From assembly GCA_013398295.1 (NCBI GenBank), contig VZSF01006858.1, forward strand, positions 1,358,125 through 1,422,124: a DNA stretch of 64,000 nt, in the 5' to 3' direction. The notes beneath the pieces are model-generated. The model saw nothing but the letters and a program-made list of their open reading frames with translations, was not told the DNA's origin and made no database searches. Positions 1 through 13,600 of this stretch are shown here, in pieces; the stretch's first letter is position 1, and every line of letters begins with the position of its first letter. The position numbers and the translations under genes were made by a program. Source of the DNA: Chionis minor. Its lineage: Eukaryota; Chordata; Aves; Charadriiformes; Chionididae.

Positions 1-1764
1 GTAAAATCCACCTCACGTAATATTAATCCTTTCACTGCCAGGAACCAAGATTTTATTGGCATGAGGCAGTGGAAAGGAGAATTCGTTGTTTGTTTGGCTC
101 GGCCAAGCTTAAATTTCACAAGGACGTTCTCCTTATTTTTGTCCTGATTCATCTGAAATACTGCACCCAACTGAAGGAAATGTAAGGGGTGAAGCACAAA
201 ATAGAAAATGCAATGTACTGTTTAACATAAGCTGTAACCAATGTAACAATCAAAATTTAATTTCTGCCTTTTCCCCCCACCCCCCCAGAGACAAAGCCAG
301 TAGCAATGCATTCTAGGGATGACTAAAAAACGAAGAGGCTGGAACTCACCATGCACTATATGCAAAAACTAATACTTGTTACTTACAATGTGAATTACAG
401 TAAGATCAAACCTAAGAAATGCTTGGTTCATCATCACCCATCCACACCCCAGCTTCTTCCTCACCCATCCTGGAACTTCTATGGGGAAAAAAACCCCAAA
501 CCAAAGTACGTGGTCATATCCGTAAAAGTGGCCTTTATCTGTAAATCCAATTAGTATCACTTTGCATTACACGCGCCCAATATGGACACATACCACAAGA
601 ATCCTTAAGCTTGGCATTTCCTATCCTTCAAGTATTTTACCATGCAACCCAAATAAACGTTTTAATGCAGAGTTTGAAATTAAAGTTTCCATCATATAAA
701 ATGGGATGCCGTGACACTTTTATACCTCAGCAGAGCTTCCGCCCTGAACTTTGGCACCACGTACCAAACAGCATCGCTGCAGCTACCCAAGTGGGCACTG
801 AGGGAGGCTCAGGGAAGACCAGCTTACCTGCTCTTCAGGAAGACTCCGGCCTCACCGACCATCCCAGGAAAAGCAGAAGCAAAAGCCTTGAGCCGGATTT
901 GGAGAGAAAGGCAGCGTCGCCTAGAAAAGCACACCAGTGCACGGCTGCCCCCAGGGCAAAGCGGCCCACGTTGGGAGCGCGCTGGGAAGAGCACAGCGTG
1001 ACCTTAGGACATCTGCTAGCTGCTCAAGTGAGAACAGCAGCATTCTCCTGACAATTCGGTGGAAGAGTTGGTGAGGTTTCCAGTCAAACTCAGGGGGTGG
1101 CAAAGATGTTTTTTTGTTTTTCCCTTTAAGCGAGGATAAACAGGAGGTATTTGGCTATCTGGCAGGTTTCTTTCTTCTCTACCCCACCCTCCCCTTTTGT
1201 GAAGGACAGAAACCAGCTGCAAGAACCGGAGATGATTCAAAGCCTTTTAGAAGGCTGAGAATCCTTCACAAGGAACGTATTAGGCGTATTGTGACCTTCT
1301 GCATCTGCAATTGGACAGAGACTATCAGGAATGTGAAGCATCATGGTATTTAACACGTTACATCCAAAATAAGCTTGTACTTTTTGCACAGCTTCCAGAA
1401 GCAAGCTTCTGGCAGAACCCTGGAATATAGACTGTACTTTGCGTGAGGACAAATACCTTTTTGTAATCCTCTGCGGCCCATCAACTAGATATAGTACGAT
1501 AGTGCTAGTAGGCTATTAATCAAAAATGGAATAGGGAAATGTCATAAAACCTTCAAAAATTAAACAACAACATCAATATTTAGAAATGACAGCATTATTA
1601 TGATGCTGACATTCTTTCTCTTTAGGCAGTCTGGGAGGTTATCAAAGAAGCACAAGTCAAAAAGGTTCTTCTAAAATCACAGACCCAGGCATCGCAACTG
1701 CGATCACAGCATCCACTTCAAATACAGAAGGAACCAGAACAGATATGGAGAAAGACACTGCAAT
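1..1764. other. Intergenic sequence downstream of EML4
   Basis: No exon with recognisable coding similarity was found. A plus-strand AATAAA at 652-657 could end a convergent gene arriving from the left. In human the gene following EML4 (COX7A2L, as I recall) is convergent, but none of its coding sequence is visible here. The 711-1051 stretch has somewhat higher G+C and overlapping ORFs without family resemblance. Confidence 0.4.
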
Positions 1765-1780
1765 ATATTATTTTGATTGT

Positions 1781-1786
1781 TTTATT
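1781..1786 (-). promoter_or_regulatory. Candidate EML4 polyadenylation signal AATAAA
   Basis: On the minus strand AATAAA is followed within about 20 nt by a CA dinucleotide and then GTGTCTTTCTCC, a GU/U-rich downstream element. This is the expected layout of a cleavage site near 1765. No transcript evidence is available here. Confidence 0.55.
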
Positions 1787-2430
1787 TTTTTTTATCTTCA
1801 AAATTTTCTGCCTTGAGACAGGAATGCATGATAGATAGAAATGGCTCAAACATCTTCACATGAAACACTCTTAATCATAATTCATTCACAATTATTTTTC
1901 TAAAACATCTACAGTTACATAATCCCACCCATTTCCATCCATTATCACAGATTTAATTATTTGTTAAACAGTAGTTGCCAGCAATTGAAAGCTGTAAGGC
2001 TTTTTGCATATTAGTAGAGTCTTCTGAACTACAAACACAAGAATATCACAACTATAACTCTCACTTTACATGGCAACCCCAGGTGGCAGATGTTCCAAAA
2101 AGAAATGTGTTGCTTACGTGGAGTTCATAAAAATGACAGAGAGAGCTCTGTGCCTTCTTAGCTCTAAACCCCTTTCTCCTTTATTAAGATTGTTCTCTAA
2201 ACCTACAGTGTATTCCTCATCTGGAACCAAGAACTTTGATGAGTTTACCTTTGTCTTCCATTGCTGCTATTTGGCAAATTTGCAAGTCAGGCATACGAGA
2301 GCTCTCCAGTAAAACTCTATGTACAGAGCACAGTTTAAACAGATGGGTTGCTTGGAATCCATATCTCCCTCCATCTGAAGGGAACTACTTTGAGGTTTTC
2401 TGGAACTGTTGTAAACAAGAGGATATTTTT

Positions 2431-2480
2431 TTATATATATATATGTGTGTATATATATATTTATATATTTTATATATAAA
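2431..2480. repeat. AT/GT simple repeat in EML4 3' UTR
   Basis: Alternating TATATATATGTGTGTATATAT tract of about 50 bp inside the inferred 3' UTR. Confidence 0.93.
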
Positions 2481-2964
2481 TGTTCTAAATGTCCTTTGGG
2501 AGTCCATTTGTTTTTATCTTTCCAAATGATGACTAAATACCTGATCTGTAGCATTTCTCCTGAGAAGATACTAGTAAGGGAATGACAGTTTTGATGCACT
2601 TTGGAATGGCACAATCACGTAAACGCTTGCACAATTAAGACTTATGAACTCATCCAAAGTTTCTAAACATGATATTCTAACTAAGAACTAAAATACCAGC
2701 ACAATGCAGCAAGTTAAAAAAGAAAATTCTATGTAATCAAAATATAAACAAGTACATAGGAAATGGATATCTGTCAGTAAATCTATATCTTTTTAGAGTA
2801 GGAAACATATGCACTTAAGAAAAAAATGTAGCTATCTGACAAACTTCGTAAAAAAAGTACTTTCCAAATGCATAACAAATGCCAAAATATCCCGTAACTG
2901 GCCAGGTATAGCCACATGAGAGCTGCATGGCTTAGAGCAACCTGGGGAGTGGTGGGGTGGAAAC

Positions 2965-2989
2965 AAAAAAAAAAAAAAAAAAAAAAAAA
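2965..2989 (+). repeat. A-run (U-run in EML4 mRNA)
   Basis: 25 consecutive A on the plus strand, within the inferred 3' UTR; a shorter A/T-rich tract follows at 3014-3038. Confidence 0.95.
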
Positions 2990-4148
2990 TCACAAAAATC
3001 AGCAAGTCTAGGGAAAAAAAAAATAAAATAAAAAAAATCACATCATCATCTAAATTACTGTATACTTATATCACAACTGCTAAAGGAGACAGGGTAGGAT
3101 AGGGGTGAGAGATTGCAGTTTAATGATTCTTAGAGTTACCTCTAAAAATTCAGAAGAAAAAAAATATCAACTTAACATACTAATCCTAAGCACCAATTTA
3201 ATAATTTAAGTTAACCGTATTTATATTTCTCCTACTAGGATGGAGCAAGTTCTGCTTGAAGGCTTAAAGTTTAACTCTGGAGCCCATCTGACTTCTGTGT
3301 TCTTGCCACGCTTTTGCTGCCGTTCACATCAAAGTCACTGTAAAGACTCTCTTAAGTTTCAAACTCTCTAGGCAAGCCATTCTTTGAAAAGACAATTATG
3401 TCCTACAGTTTAAATCAACTTTCAGGTCATGAAAAGTGAAACACACCAGTATTTGGTTAGTCTGTTATTAAATCGTCTGTGAAAATGGAACAGCCGATGC
3501 TGTTCCTCGACAGGATTTTCCTTAGAACTAGCAGCACCCAGGGCAGACCAACTGTGAACACATCCAGATTCCACTAGGAATTAGTAGTGTTAGAAAATTG
3601 CATATGTGTTAGATCAAGAAGGCATCGCCATACATGTGGCATCATTACATCGTTCTTCCTCTATTTTTCTCATTAAGAAAAAACAAAGGAAAACAGCCCT
3701 ACAAAGAGCTTTTTGGTTGTCTTTTTGTTTCATTTGTCTTTGCACCTGGAAAAAGCAGCACAGTACTCCCCAGCTGGAACAGCTCAGCACTTCCCATCAG
3801 CTTAGTTCTCTCAGAAAGCACTTTCACATGGTTAAGGTGGTCGACTTCAGCTAATTCTCAGAGCTAACCTTTTTTCCAGTATGTATTTCATGCCACTTCC
3901 TGACAGCAATTTCAGAACTGAAATGGATCTACGGTAATGTTCACTACTAACTGTGACCAGATCTTGACACAGACCATCAAGCCAGGCCTTTGGGATGGTT
4001 CCACACATTGAACTGAAGCTCAGACTAAAAATCTCACCGAAAAGCTGGAGTGGTCATGAATCTCAGCTACTTTTCCCTATTTGAACCCTCACCCGGTAAT
4101 GAAAGCACGCACACCAAGGGAAAATAACAACCGCCTGAGCTGGGAGCA

Positions 4149-4613
4149 TTAAGACGCCGGTGAGTTATCTTGCTGCTCTTCAGTGACCGTGGATTCGCTG
4201 TGCTCCTCGCTCGTCTCATTGGAGGGCTCCTCGTAGCCCGGCTCGGCGGGATCCAGGCTGCTCCCCTCGCTCTGCTCCTCACTTTGCTCTTCGCTGGCCT
4301 CCGCAGACTGCTCCAAGTTGCTCTCCAAAGAAGCCGGAGAGCTGCCAGTTACGCTTTCGTTTTGGTTCATTTCATTAAAGGGCTGTGGAAGAGGCGCAGG
4401 AGACTGTACAGCGTTTTCACTGGCAGGGAGGGGCACTTTGGCTGCACTGATGTCTACAACAATGTCATTTTGTGGTAGAGTTACCTTCTCCACAAGTTTC
4501 CACTGAATAATACTCATGTCTTTCCCTCCAGTTGAAATCAAGTGACCGTCGCTATGGGTGAAGCTGACGTTTGTCACATGACTACTGTGAGCGCTGTATT
4601 TGTGACTTGGAGC
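4149..4613 (-). CDS. EML4: EML4 exon 23: last blade, acidic tail and stop
   Basis: The coding part is 465 nt (154 residues and TAA). The acceptor is CGATAG before GCTCCAAG. It starts [20 protein letters not shown] and encodes the last WD40 blade ([12 protein letters not shown]). A Pro/Asn/Ser stretch follows, then a low-complexity Glu/Ser tail ([11 protein letters not shown]) ending QQDNSPAS. The tail aligns in outline with that of human EML4 but is much less conserved than the propeller. Confidence 0.97.
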   Translation of the reverse strand, partial: APSHKYSAHSSHVTNVSFTHSDGHLISTGGKDMSIIQWKLVEKVTLPQNDIVVDISAAKVPLPASENAVQSPAPLPQPFNEMNQNESVTGSSPASLESNLEQSAEASEEQSEEQSEGSSLDPAEPGYEEPSNETSEEHSESTVTEEQQDNSPAS

Positions 4614-7600
4614 CTATCGAAAACAAGCAGAAAGGTAAATCACATGCTTGACTAGAAGAAAATCGAGAACCACCACTATTTTTGCTTAGCCCTTCAAGAC
4701 AGCTCTTTATTCGCCTAAGAGTAAAGAAACGAGGAAGAAATGAACCCTTATATGAAGTTTTCTCCCACAATACACCCTCTCTTCTTAAGGCTTGTAACTT
4801 GGGACAGGTTAAGATCTTTATGCAAAAATTAATGGACTTAACACCAAATCCAGCCAACAGAAAGCATCAAGCCTCTGCCCTAGAACTGAAGGATAACTAT
4901 TGCAACTTCGCTTTAAGTATATGATTTTGTATCTTCTATTTTGTATTTAAACTTAATGAGGAAAGCCATGCTTTTGTCTCTAGCACTGTTCTCAGATAGA
5001 AACGAGCTATTTGGCTGCTACGTTCCAAAACGACTGAGCTGGAAGCAGGCGTCTGGCAAGGAAAGCTTTACGCAACGCAAACAAGCGCAAGGACTAGACT
5101 GGTCTAGACTTACCTTTGCCTTGGAACAGGGATACTGAAAGAGATGGACCTTACAAAAATCATCAGCAACTGCTATCACTTTTCGATTATGGGATCTGAC
5201 AAGGGCATTTATGTCCGTCCCATCTGATCCTTCGGGCCAAACTCCTAGGAGAGAGCAGAGCAAGTATTTAGCGATGGTAGTTTTAGAAACAAATTAAAAG
5301 ACAATCCATAAACGAAAATAAAATCTATAAAGCTGTGAGAAAAGGCAAGCTTAAAAAAGGTAAATAATAAATTCAACTGGAAAATAGAATATGCATTGCA
5401 CTAAATGTCATTGATATTTTGCTGGTATAATGCCACTCTCACACCCTCTGTCCCTCCAAACCTTTGGCCTCGGCCAGGATAACCTCTCGGGCTCAACACA
5501 TTTCCTGTTCAAAAAGTTGGTCTTGTTTAAAGCTTATTTTAAGATTAAGTTTGCTGCTAAATCTGACAAATCTTAATTTAACACTTTCATTCATACAGAA
5601 ACATTTTAAAAGCAAGATTGATGCTGAAGCATGAAACAAGACCAGGTACTGTACATTATGCAAAGATTTCTTTTGGTTTTATTTTAAATCTGGAGCAACT
5701 TTTAGTATTTGCATAATTCAAAGGAGACAACTGATTGATGATACTTTGCACAGAAATCCAGCCTGTACAAGTTCCATAGATGTAAGTGCTGTCAAGTGCT
5801 TAAGTACAATTCAATATGTTTTTATGTGAAAAGAATAACACTGATATGTCTGGACAAAAGAATAACAACATCGCCTGGTTGAAGAGCAGTGAATAAACTG
5901 GAGAGGGGGGAGGCTCTAGTTTTGACAAAAAATAAAGACCCTAGAGGTTCCCACAACAAAACTGATGATTCACATCTGCAAGAAAAGCTGAACAGAAGGT
6001 AAGCAAAGGGTTATAAGATACTAATTTATGCCAAAGGTACCATATTTTTACAGCTTAGACTTGGGTTTCTGATTAGTTCAGGAGTTCGGAGGAATTTTCC
6101 TCCCTCAAATTTCACCCTCCACCCCAAAAAACTGTGTGTCTCATTGACCAAAAGGGACATCCATTATCAGATATGAAAATACCTTCTTCCTCCCTTTGAC
6201 TTTCGTAAACCAAAAAACATGTGCTGTCCACTGTTTTATACAGCACAAAATGCCAACTTAGAATTGCCTTATCTTTCTCAAACTCCCACACTACCTCTAC
6301 TTGTTTTTCAGCAAAATGGCAAATAGCGTTTAAAGTGGGTTTTTTTCCTGTCGTCAGCAGGGGTTTTTTTCTGCTGAAGAATAAAGGCAGCTTGTTAAGC
6401 TTGTTACAATGCTAATATAATAAACTACACTGTAGATAATTTACTACATATAGACATGAAATGCTAAAGGTATTCAGAAACATTTTAATGCTCTCACATC
6501 AATGAAATCAATCAAAAAAATATGTGCTATTTAAGAATTTTCAAGTAGCTCAAAATGAATGAATTTTAACTTTCTCCTGCATTCTGTTTATAAAATACTG
6601 TCATCAGGTGGGAATAATAAGGGAACTTCAAATCAGTTTCCTGAAGTTTCAGCTACCCCCTTAGGCAGACTGTGCCACACAGAGATGCAATTTCCTCTTC
6701 TTTTTAATTTTAGATTTAAAAGACTAATATTCAAGATTGCATCTCTTATTAATTATCTTTTGTGTTCACAAATTCCTTTAGCAGCTCTAAAGGTAAGACA
6801 ACTCTTTGTCATAAGACAGCAGGATTTGCTTTCAATGCATCAGGCAAACGTGGCAAAAACAAGACATTAGTGTGACCAAGTTCCTAGTTCTTAATAACTG
6901 TAAAAATAACAAAATCTCCCAAAATAATAAGACTTTGTTACTAGGTATGACAGCAGCACTTCAATTTTAATAAATTCTGCTAGCCAGCAGTAAGCTTATT
7001 AAAAAAAAATCAGCTCAAACAAAAGTGTGGGAAGTGTGCAGTAAATGAGAGAGTGACTTCAAGGGCTCGGGGTGCAGACTGATGATACGGCTGAGCCAAT
7101 GTAGTAATATCAACTGCCAAAAAGGAGTGATGCTATTCTCATCCGAACCATGCATTTCCATCCTCTTTCTTGTTCTGACAACAGTCCAATGCCTGAGCCT
7201 ATGGACACGCTATCCACAGAGCTAAATTAGTAAAACACATACCCCAGAAACCCAAATCCCATAAAGCTAACCCTCTCTCCTGAACATCAAAGTGAGCAGC
7301 CCCCGGCTTGTTTGGATCTCTGAGCCAGATGACCCTCGGGTCAAAGCCAGACTTCTCCTTTGGGCAGCAAATATCTGCTCGGTTGGCTTAGCTGCACTGT
7401 CTGATTTAATGGGAAAATACTTGCCTTTGTCTGAGAACAAGCCATAATTTTAAGATTTTGCAAAGGGTGTCAGACTACCAGACAATATAAAATTAAAACA
7501 TGATGAATCTTGGCTAGGAAGTTTAAATATACTCTGTTCCGACCCAGAATAACATCACATTATCTGCTTTATCTACTTCACTCCCAGGTCCTCTGGAACA

Positions 7601-10600
7601 CTGAAGATTTTGAAAGCAGTTGAGACCAATTAAATTTAATCCAGAGCGGTTGAAGTTTGCATTAATCCAAAAGGGAATGCAGACAGGACGAGCAGACTCA
7701 TCCACTTTTTAAAAACAAAAAGTAAAAAGGCTTCTCAAAACAGCAGTTACGGGAGCTGCTCATCTCCAGCCTGGCCCCAGTCACCAGCAGCTTCTATCCA
7801 ACAGCTGTTAGTTTGGTTTAGATGTGAAACCGAACTCTTCCTGCACTCCCACACCTCATCTCCTTAGGTCAGAAGTAAAGGACACCTCTGGGAAAGCACT
7901 GGGATTCAGAGAGCTGCTCCCCTTATTCTGTCTGCTCTACCAGCTACCAATTGTAGCGGTACCAGTTCAAGCAAACAGAGCCACTGCCTGCTACCTCCTC
8001 GTTTCTCGTAGATTTAAGTACTCTGCATAAAAGGTAAAATGGCTTCAGCTCCAAGGCTATTCCAGAAGGAATATTCAGTCCTTGCAAAATGTTTTTCATT
8101 GCTCCTGGAGAAATATGTCACATTAGTGTCAAACTGAGAGTTTTGCTTTTCCTTCTCTCTAATGTCTCCTGAATCTTCTGATACTCCGTTTAAGAAAAAA
8201 GGCATTTGTGTTGCACTGTTAGGTCACTAGCAGTAGCAAAGACAGTGAGGAAACAACTGCTGTGGACCAACTCCTTGTTAGCCTAGGCTTACGTGCACAG
8301 AACATCAGGAGGAAACAGCCATCCACTCTCTACTTCACCCAGCCACACTGAATAAAAACAAACACGTACACAAGGCAGTCCACAATTCTAGGAATAAGCG
8401 AGGGTATTCAACTCCGGCAACAGCACACTCCTGTTTATTTCTGCTACCTACCTCAAGCTCCAAACAACTCAAAATTATTTATGCAGTTTATCAACCAGTC
8501 AGCTTCCTCCTCTGATCCCTTTATTTTCCCTGCTTTGCCTCAGATTTTTGGTACCCAGAAAGGAAATGAAGCCTGGTTATAAAGCACCAAACGTCTTCCA
8601 GCCAACCAATGTGCCACAGAAGAGTGCCAGATTTAGCCCACAAATCAACTGCAATCCTTTAAGACTACTTGCTTACATGACAGTCCTAAAACATACACGA
8701 TAGGTGTCAGAAGCCACACAAAGACTTACCTGATTTTCTTCTACACTGCATATGAACTGATGTTCAAAGTTTAACTCCTAGTAGCTGTGAAGAAAAGATT
8801 TGTAGACCTAACCCTCACCTCTGATGAGTTTGCTCATTTACCTGTTTTTGATGTTTCCTACACGAAGAACAGAGGCAGGTACCTGATCTCAGCGGTGGAA
8901 GCGAGATATTCAGTATCCTGCTTGCACAACCTGGTTTTACAAGACCGACAGGCTGAGCCATACTTTTCAACTCCTCACAGAGGGGCTTCCTCATTTATGG
9001 CCAACAGAACTGCCTTCAGCAAAAGCAGTTTGAACTGTTTGGCCATGGTTATTAAAATCCGATCTGTACATTTTTTTGCACATTTAAAAAATAAACTGCT
9101 AGGTGAAGAATCCGTTTAAAGCATTTTTACTCTTTAGAAGCAGTGTATATTACTCAGCTTTGACTACAGGTATCAAAGTGCTGTCATGATTTTAAGTCAT
9201 GAACTATAACCTACGCTCACATAGTTTCGTTCCTATCCCAAAACAAGGTAAGCAAAGGAGAATGCACATGTGCTACACGAGCACTTCAAAATATCAGCTT
9301 TTTGCTTCAGTGCCTCCAAAACTGGTAGCCTAAAATGACAGCAGAAAATCAAATCCCAGACTTCAAGACTAAATAGAAATCAATTATACATTGTCCACAG
9401 AGCATCCAGTGCTCTGTATCACAGACAAGTAATGTGGTCAGTCTCTTTGGTCTGTCATCTCAGTACCATCCTCAAAAATCATTAACAGCGCACTTCTAAG
9501 GACAAATTAAAGGAAAACAGAAAGGCCCAGTGTGAATAGCTTAAAAGCAAGTTAAATGATGCTTACCAAACACCTGGAAGCCTAGCACACAAGTGTATGT
9601 CATCCAATCTATATCCTTACAGTCAGAACGATTCCTGATTAGCTTACAGCCACTTGGAATGTCCCCTGTAAAAAAAGTGAATGATGAGTTATGCCATGTA
9701 ATTTTATATTTATATATGTGCTCTTTGAAGGTCCTAAGACAGCAAATAAACATATCTTAAAACTAATCTGGAATCATATTGTAGAGGGAAAGACAGACCA
9801 GTACCTTTATCAAATTGCAAATACTTGAAGCTTTGCTTGGTAAATGAGAGTCACATTTACTTTGCATTTCCCTCTTCAGATCAGCGTACTTTGAAAACAC
9901 TTCTCTGCAGCTTGGGTCCCCTGCTACCTACTCTACAAATTGCTTTAGTAGATTCTGTAATAGAATAATTTCTTCTTCCTACCAGCTCCATTGATGTGCT
10001 AGAACTCAATCAATCATTCAGGAAAACCTGCTTTTAAAACAGGGCAAAACCACCGCTAGAGGAGCCTTAGACTGTTTTCCAAATTCTACCACGAAAAGGA
10101 CAGATCGTTTCCCAAAAGAACGTCCATCTTTCAATACACCAGCCTAGAACTAATGGGTCACAGCTCTTTGCTTCCCTATACAAGCAATTATAAACACCAA
10201 CACTTCCTTTTGGTAGATTGAGATAATGCATTATCCAGATTTAAAGCCCAAGTTGTGACACACAGAAAGAACACGTTAAGGTGACAGATATTTACACTGA
10301 TGGCTCCTCTTGCCTGTACGGGAACAGAACTACAATTCTCTCCGATCTTGCTAAAGCCACAGGAAGACCAGAATACAAAAACCAATTTGAAAACAGACTG
10401 ATATGCACGACGCATGTTGAACTGACATAACCACTATGTATTAAGTTTGTATTTTCACATATTAAAAGACAAACGCAAAAACATTATTACCACTAACTCA
10501 CTAATGTAGTATCATTGCTTTGCTTAGTTTTCAACACTACCAGCCAAAAGAAAGTTTAAAAAAAGAAACCCCAGAGCAGTGGCACAGACCCACTGATTTT

Positions 10601-13600
10601 TTTCCCCCCAAAATAACTGGTACTGTTGACATTAATTAGACTACTGTATATATTATTTTCAATCTACAGAACTTTGGGACAACATCAAAACGTAGTGCCA
10701 CTTGTTCTGTAAATTCTACGCTGTTAAACTGATTTATGACCTTGTAAAGAAGTAAGCTATATTTGGCATTGCCATTAGGTAATACACAGCTCTGAATATC
10801 AGGTTACACAAGTTCAAATTGGTTCCTTTGTCAGTAAGCATTTTGTACAGCCCTGATCAAACACACTCTTCTAAATATTCTCACAGCTAATACATACTTC
10901 TGTTTCCAGTGTATTTAATTTCATACTTACAGTATAATATTTCATAGTCTCCTGAGTTTGACATTATATACTTGTTGTCCGGGGACCAGTCAAGGTGTGT
11001 AATATAGCTGGAATGTCCCTGGAAAAGAATGCAGTAAGACCAGTGTGTGAAACATGTATTTTAATTCAAACAGAAGCAGAAGTTGCACCCACAGATGGGA
11101 CAGCTATGGCAACAAAGCACCTTCCCCACCCACCCCAGGTCTGCCACAATTCACTTGTGCTCCTATAAAGGCTCCTTACTCCCCAGTGCCACATGCGCTA
11201 ACGGCTAAAACAAATGCAAGCTGGGCATCATGCCTCTCCCAGCCCACACTGGACTCTTCACTTGCAAACGCTGTCATCCCTCTCAAGACCCCAGAATGAT
11301 TTACTCCTAGAAGGTACGTTGCTAAAATACGGGTGAACTCACATTTGCACTTGAATTAAGAAAGTATACACCGCTACTAATTGAGAATGGTCCTTGCACA
11401 GGACCATTTTTAGATCCCAACAGAAAAGTCATGGACAGTACTCTATTTTATTTCTGTATCCATTCAAAGTAATTTCCACCAAATGAACGCACTTTCAAAT
11501 AACCTTTGCTCATCCTAAAAAACTTAGGATACCTTGGTTAACAACCACCAAGTAAAACTGCAAGATCAAGGACCTGCCGTTACAAGAATACACTCACAGG
11601 TTTTTTGAGTTTCTGCTGTGCTTCTTACACAGTTAGGGCCAGCTTTGAAAGGAATCTTCCCTATAGGCACAGAGTCATGTATATAAGAACCAAAACTCTT
11701 CAGCCTAATTGCTTAGTTATCACCTTCAAGAGCACACTAATGGCTAAACATCAATCTTTGTTTTTAAGGGAGAAGCTAAATACAGCTGGTTAGAATATTT
11801 TTCCTGTGCACGAACTTTTTTGTTGGTAGCAATAATAACAATAATAGTAATAATAAAGACATGAGAGGCTCCAGAGAAGCTGCAAATTTGTATAAGGCAG
11901 GAATAAATTATCTCTCTGTAGACAAAGGGCTAGGAAATGAATAAAAGTGACATCCATGTCATTCTTTTCTTCTTCCACCCTTCCATTTCTTCTTACTGCT
12001 CCTTTTCCCCTTGTAAGACTATTTTCTCCCCATCCTAGTCATTCTGCCAGGCAAAAAACCACCACTTTCTTGACTGACAGATGACAATTCTTCTCCCTCT
12101 CTTGGTGGGCATTATGAAGATGGTGTCCCTCGGTCCCCCACAAGGTCTCTTGGCCCAGCCTCCACCCACCGTGCCAGGTCCTTGCTGGAGCACCTTACTG
12201 GCTGCCCACCACGCCAACTTCCTCTACAGGGAACTCTAGGAGATGCTGACTGCTTCCAGGATTACATGTAGAAATACACCTGTGTCTCTCTCCTTGTCCC
12301 CAGGTCGTCTGTGCGAGACTGCAAAAACGTTTAGGTGAAAAGCTAGCCTTTAAGATTTATTTACTTATGAACTAGTCTCTGCCTCAAGCAGAGGAACTGT
12401 GTATTGACATAACGACTTTGCAGTCATGAATGGGATATATGATATCGACACGCAAACTTGGTATTCCAAAAAAAAAAAGAAATAAAAATGTACAATTGGC
12501 TAGGGTTTTTTTTTCTCCCCCCTTTATTTTCCAGGTCTTCAAATTTGCAAGCGAACTCCAACATGGAAAAGAACTGGTCAGTCATTTACTAAACCCTGCC
12601 AGACATTTGGCAGCTGTTAAAATTCCTGGGGGCGGTGGGGGAGGGAACAAAGCAATTGGCCAGGGGGCTCCATGCTGCAAAATCCCTTCAGGCAAGCGAT
12701 CCCCGAATGACGAACTGGAACATAACATTGTCACAATATTTTCAACAGGACAATCCTATTTTCTATTAAAACCTTTCTTCGGTAGCTGCCCACTGATAAG
12801 GCAACGTTTTAGTCTCTCCTTTTCTGCACCTTTATATACAATGAACAAAATTACTCACATTATCACTGGCGAGTAAAACTATCTGACTAAATGGAAATCC
12901 TCTCTTTCATTGGCAATGTTTATATCTGCTTCAGACTGAAGCGGTGCAAGGGCTGAAACACCCACAGCCTATAGGACGGGCACACTAATTATGTCAGGTT
13001 AAGTCCAGCGTATCAAATACATCAACACAGCCTCCTGTGTGGCTTTCGCCCCACAGCCCTCTCGGTAAATGCATGGCACTCGCGTCTCCTTTGCTAAAAG
13101 CTATCTCTGCTGTAAGACAAACAGAGACAGCGCCAGCCACCTTGGAGCTGCTGACGTGCTGGAAGCTCATAACCCAGCCCATACCTTCACATTGCTGCCT
13201 GCATAGCTGGAGCCCTCAAAAAAGCAGCTGCACAAGTCAAAACGGTTGTTTCGGCTCATCTGAAATTCCTTCTGACCACGACCAACACCATCCCTGACTG
13301 CGGAAACACGCTCACAGGTCAGAGGCTCGCCTCGCCGGCAACAGCAGAAAGCCTGGTCGTGACTGAAAGGGGATTTATACGTTAACAGCAGGCATACAGC
13401 CCTTATGCACAAGCTCACGCTGGTTCAGTGGATAAAATCCTTCTGAAAGCATTCAAATAATGTATTCAAGTTGGAAGAAACAACCAGAAGTCGACTACCA
13501 GGAGGACTGAGTCATACTACTTGGAGGTCACCCGCAAGGCTACTGAATGACAGAAGAATGCCAGAAGGACGCGGTGCCAGCACCCGAGCACCGGCCAGGA

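Larger units (their letters stand above)
1765..4148 (-). other. EML4: EML4 3' untranslated region (approximate)
   Basis: About 2.4 kb between the stop codon and the best polyadenylation signal. It has no coding similarity. It contains an AT/GT simple repeat at 2431-2480 and a 25-nt A-run at 2965-2989 (U-run in the mRNA). The far end is inferred from a canonical AATAAA at 1781-1786. Its length is similar to the human EML4 3' UTR as I recall it. A second AATAAA (2180-2185) and an ATTAAA (near 1953-1958) could give shorter ends. Confidence 0.6.

Noticed and set aside
4170..4478. Plus-strand ORF of 102 codons opposite EML4 exon 23
   Set aside because: It is the antisense shadow of the Glu/Ser-rich coding tail. 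The complementary strand carries a verified exon.
12430..12876. Plus-strand ORF of 148 codons in intron 19
   Set aside because: No recognisable domain, a Gly run from simple G-rich sequence, and no splice or conservation evidence; consistent with chance.
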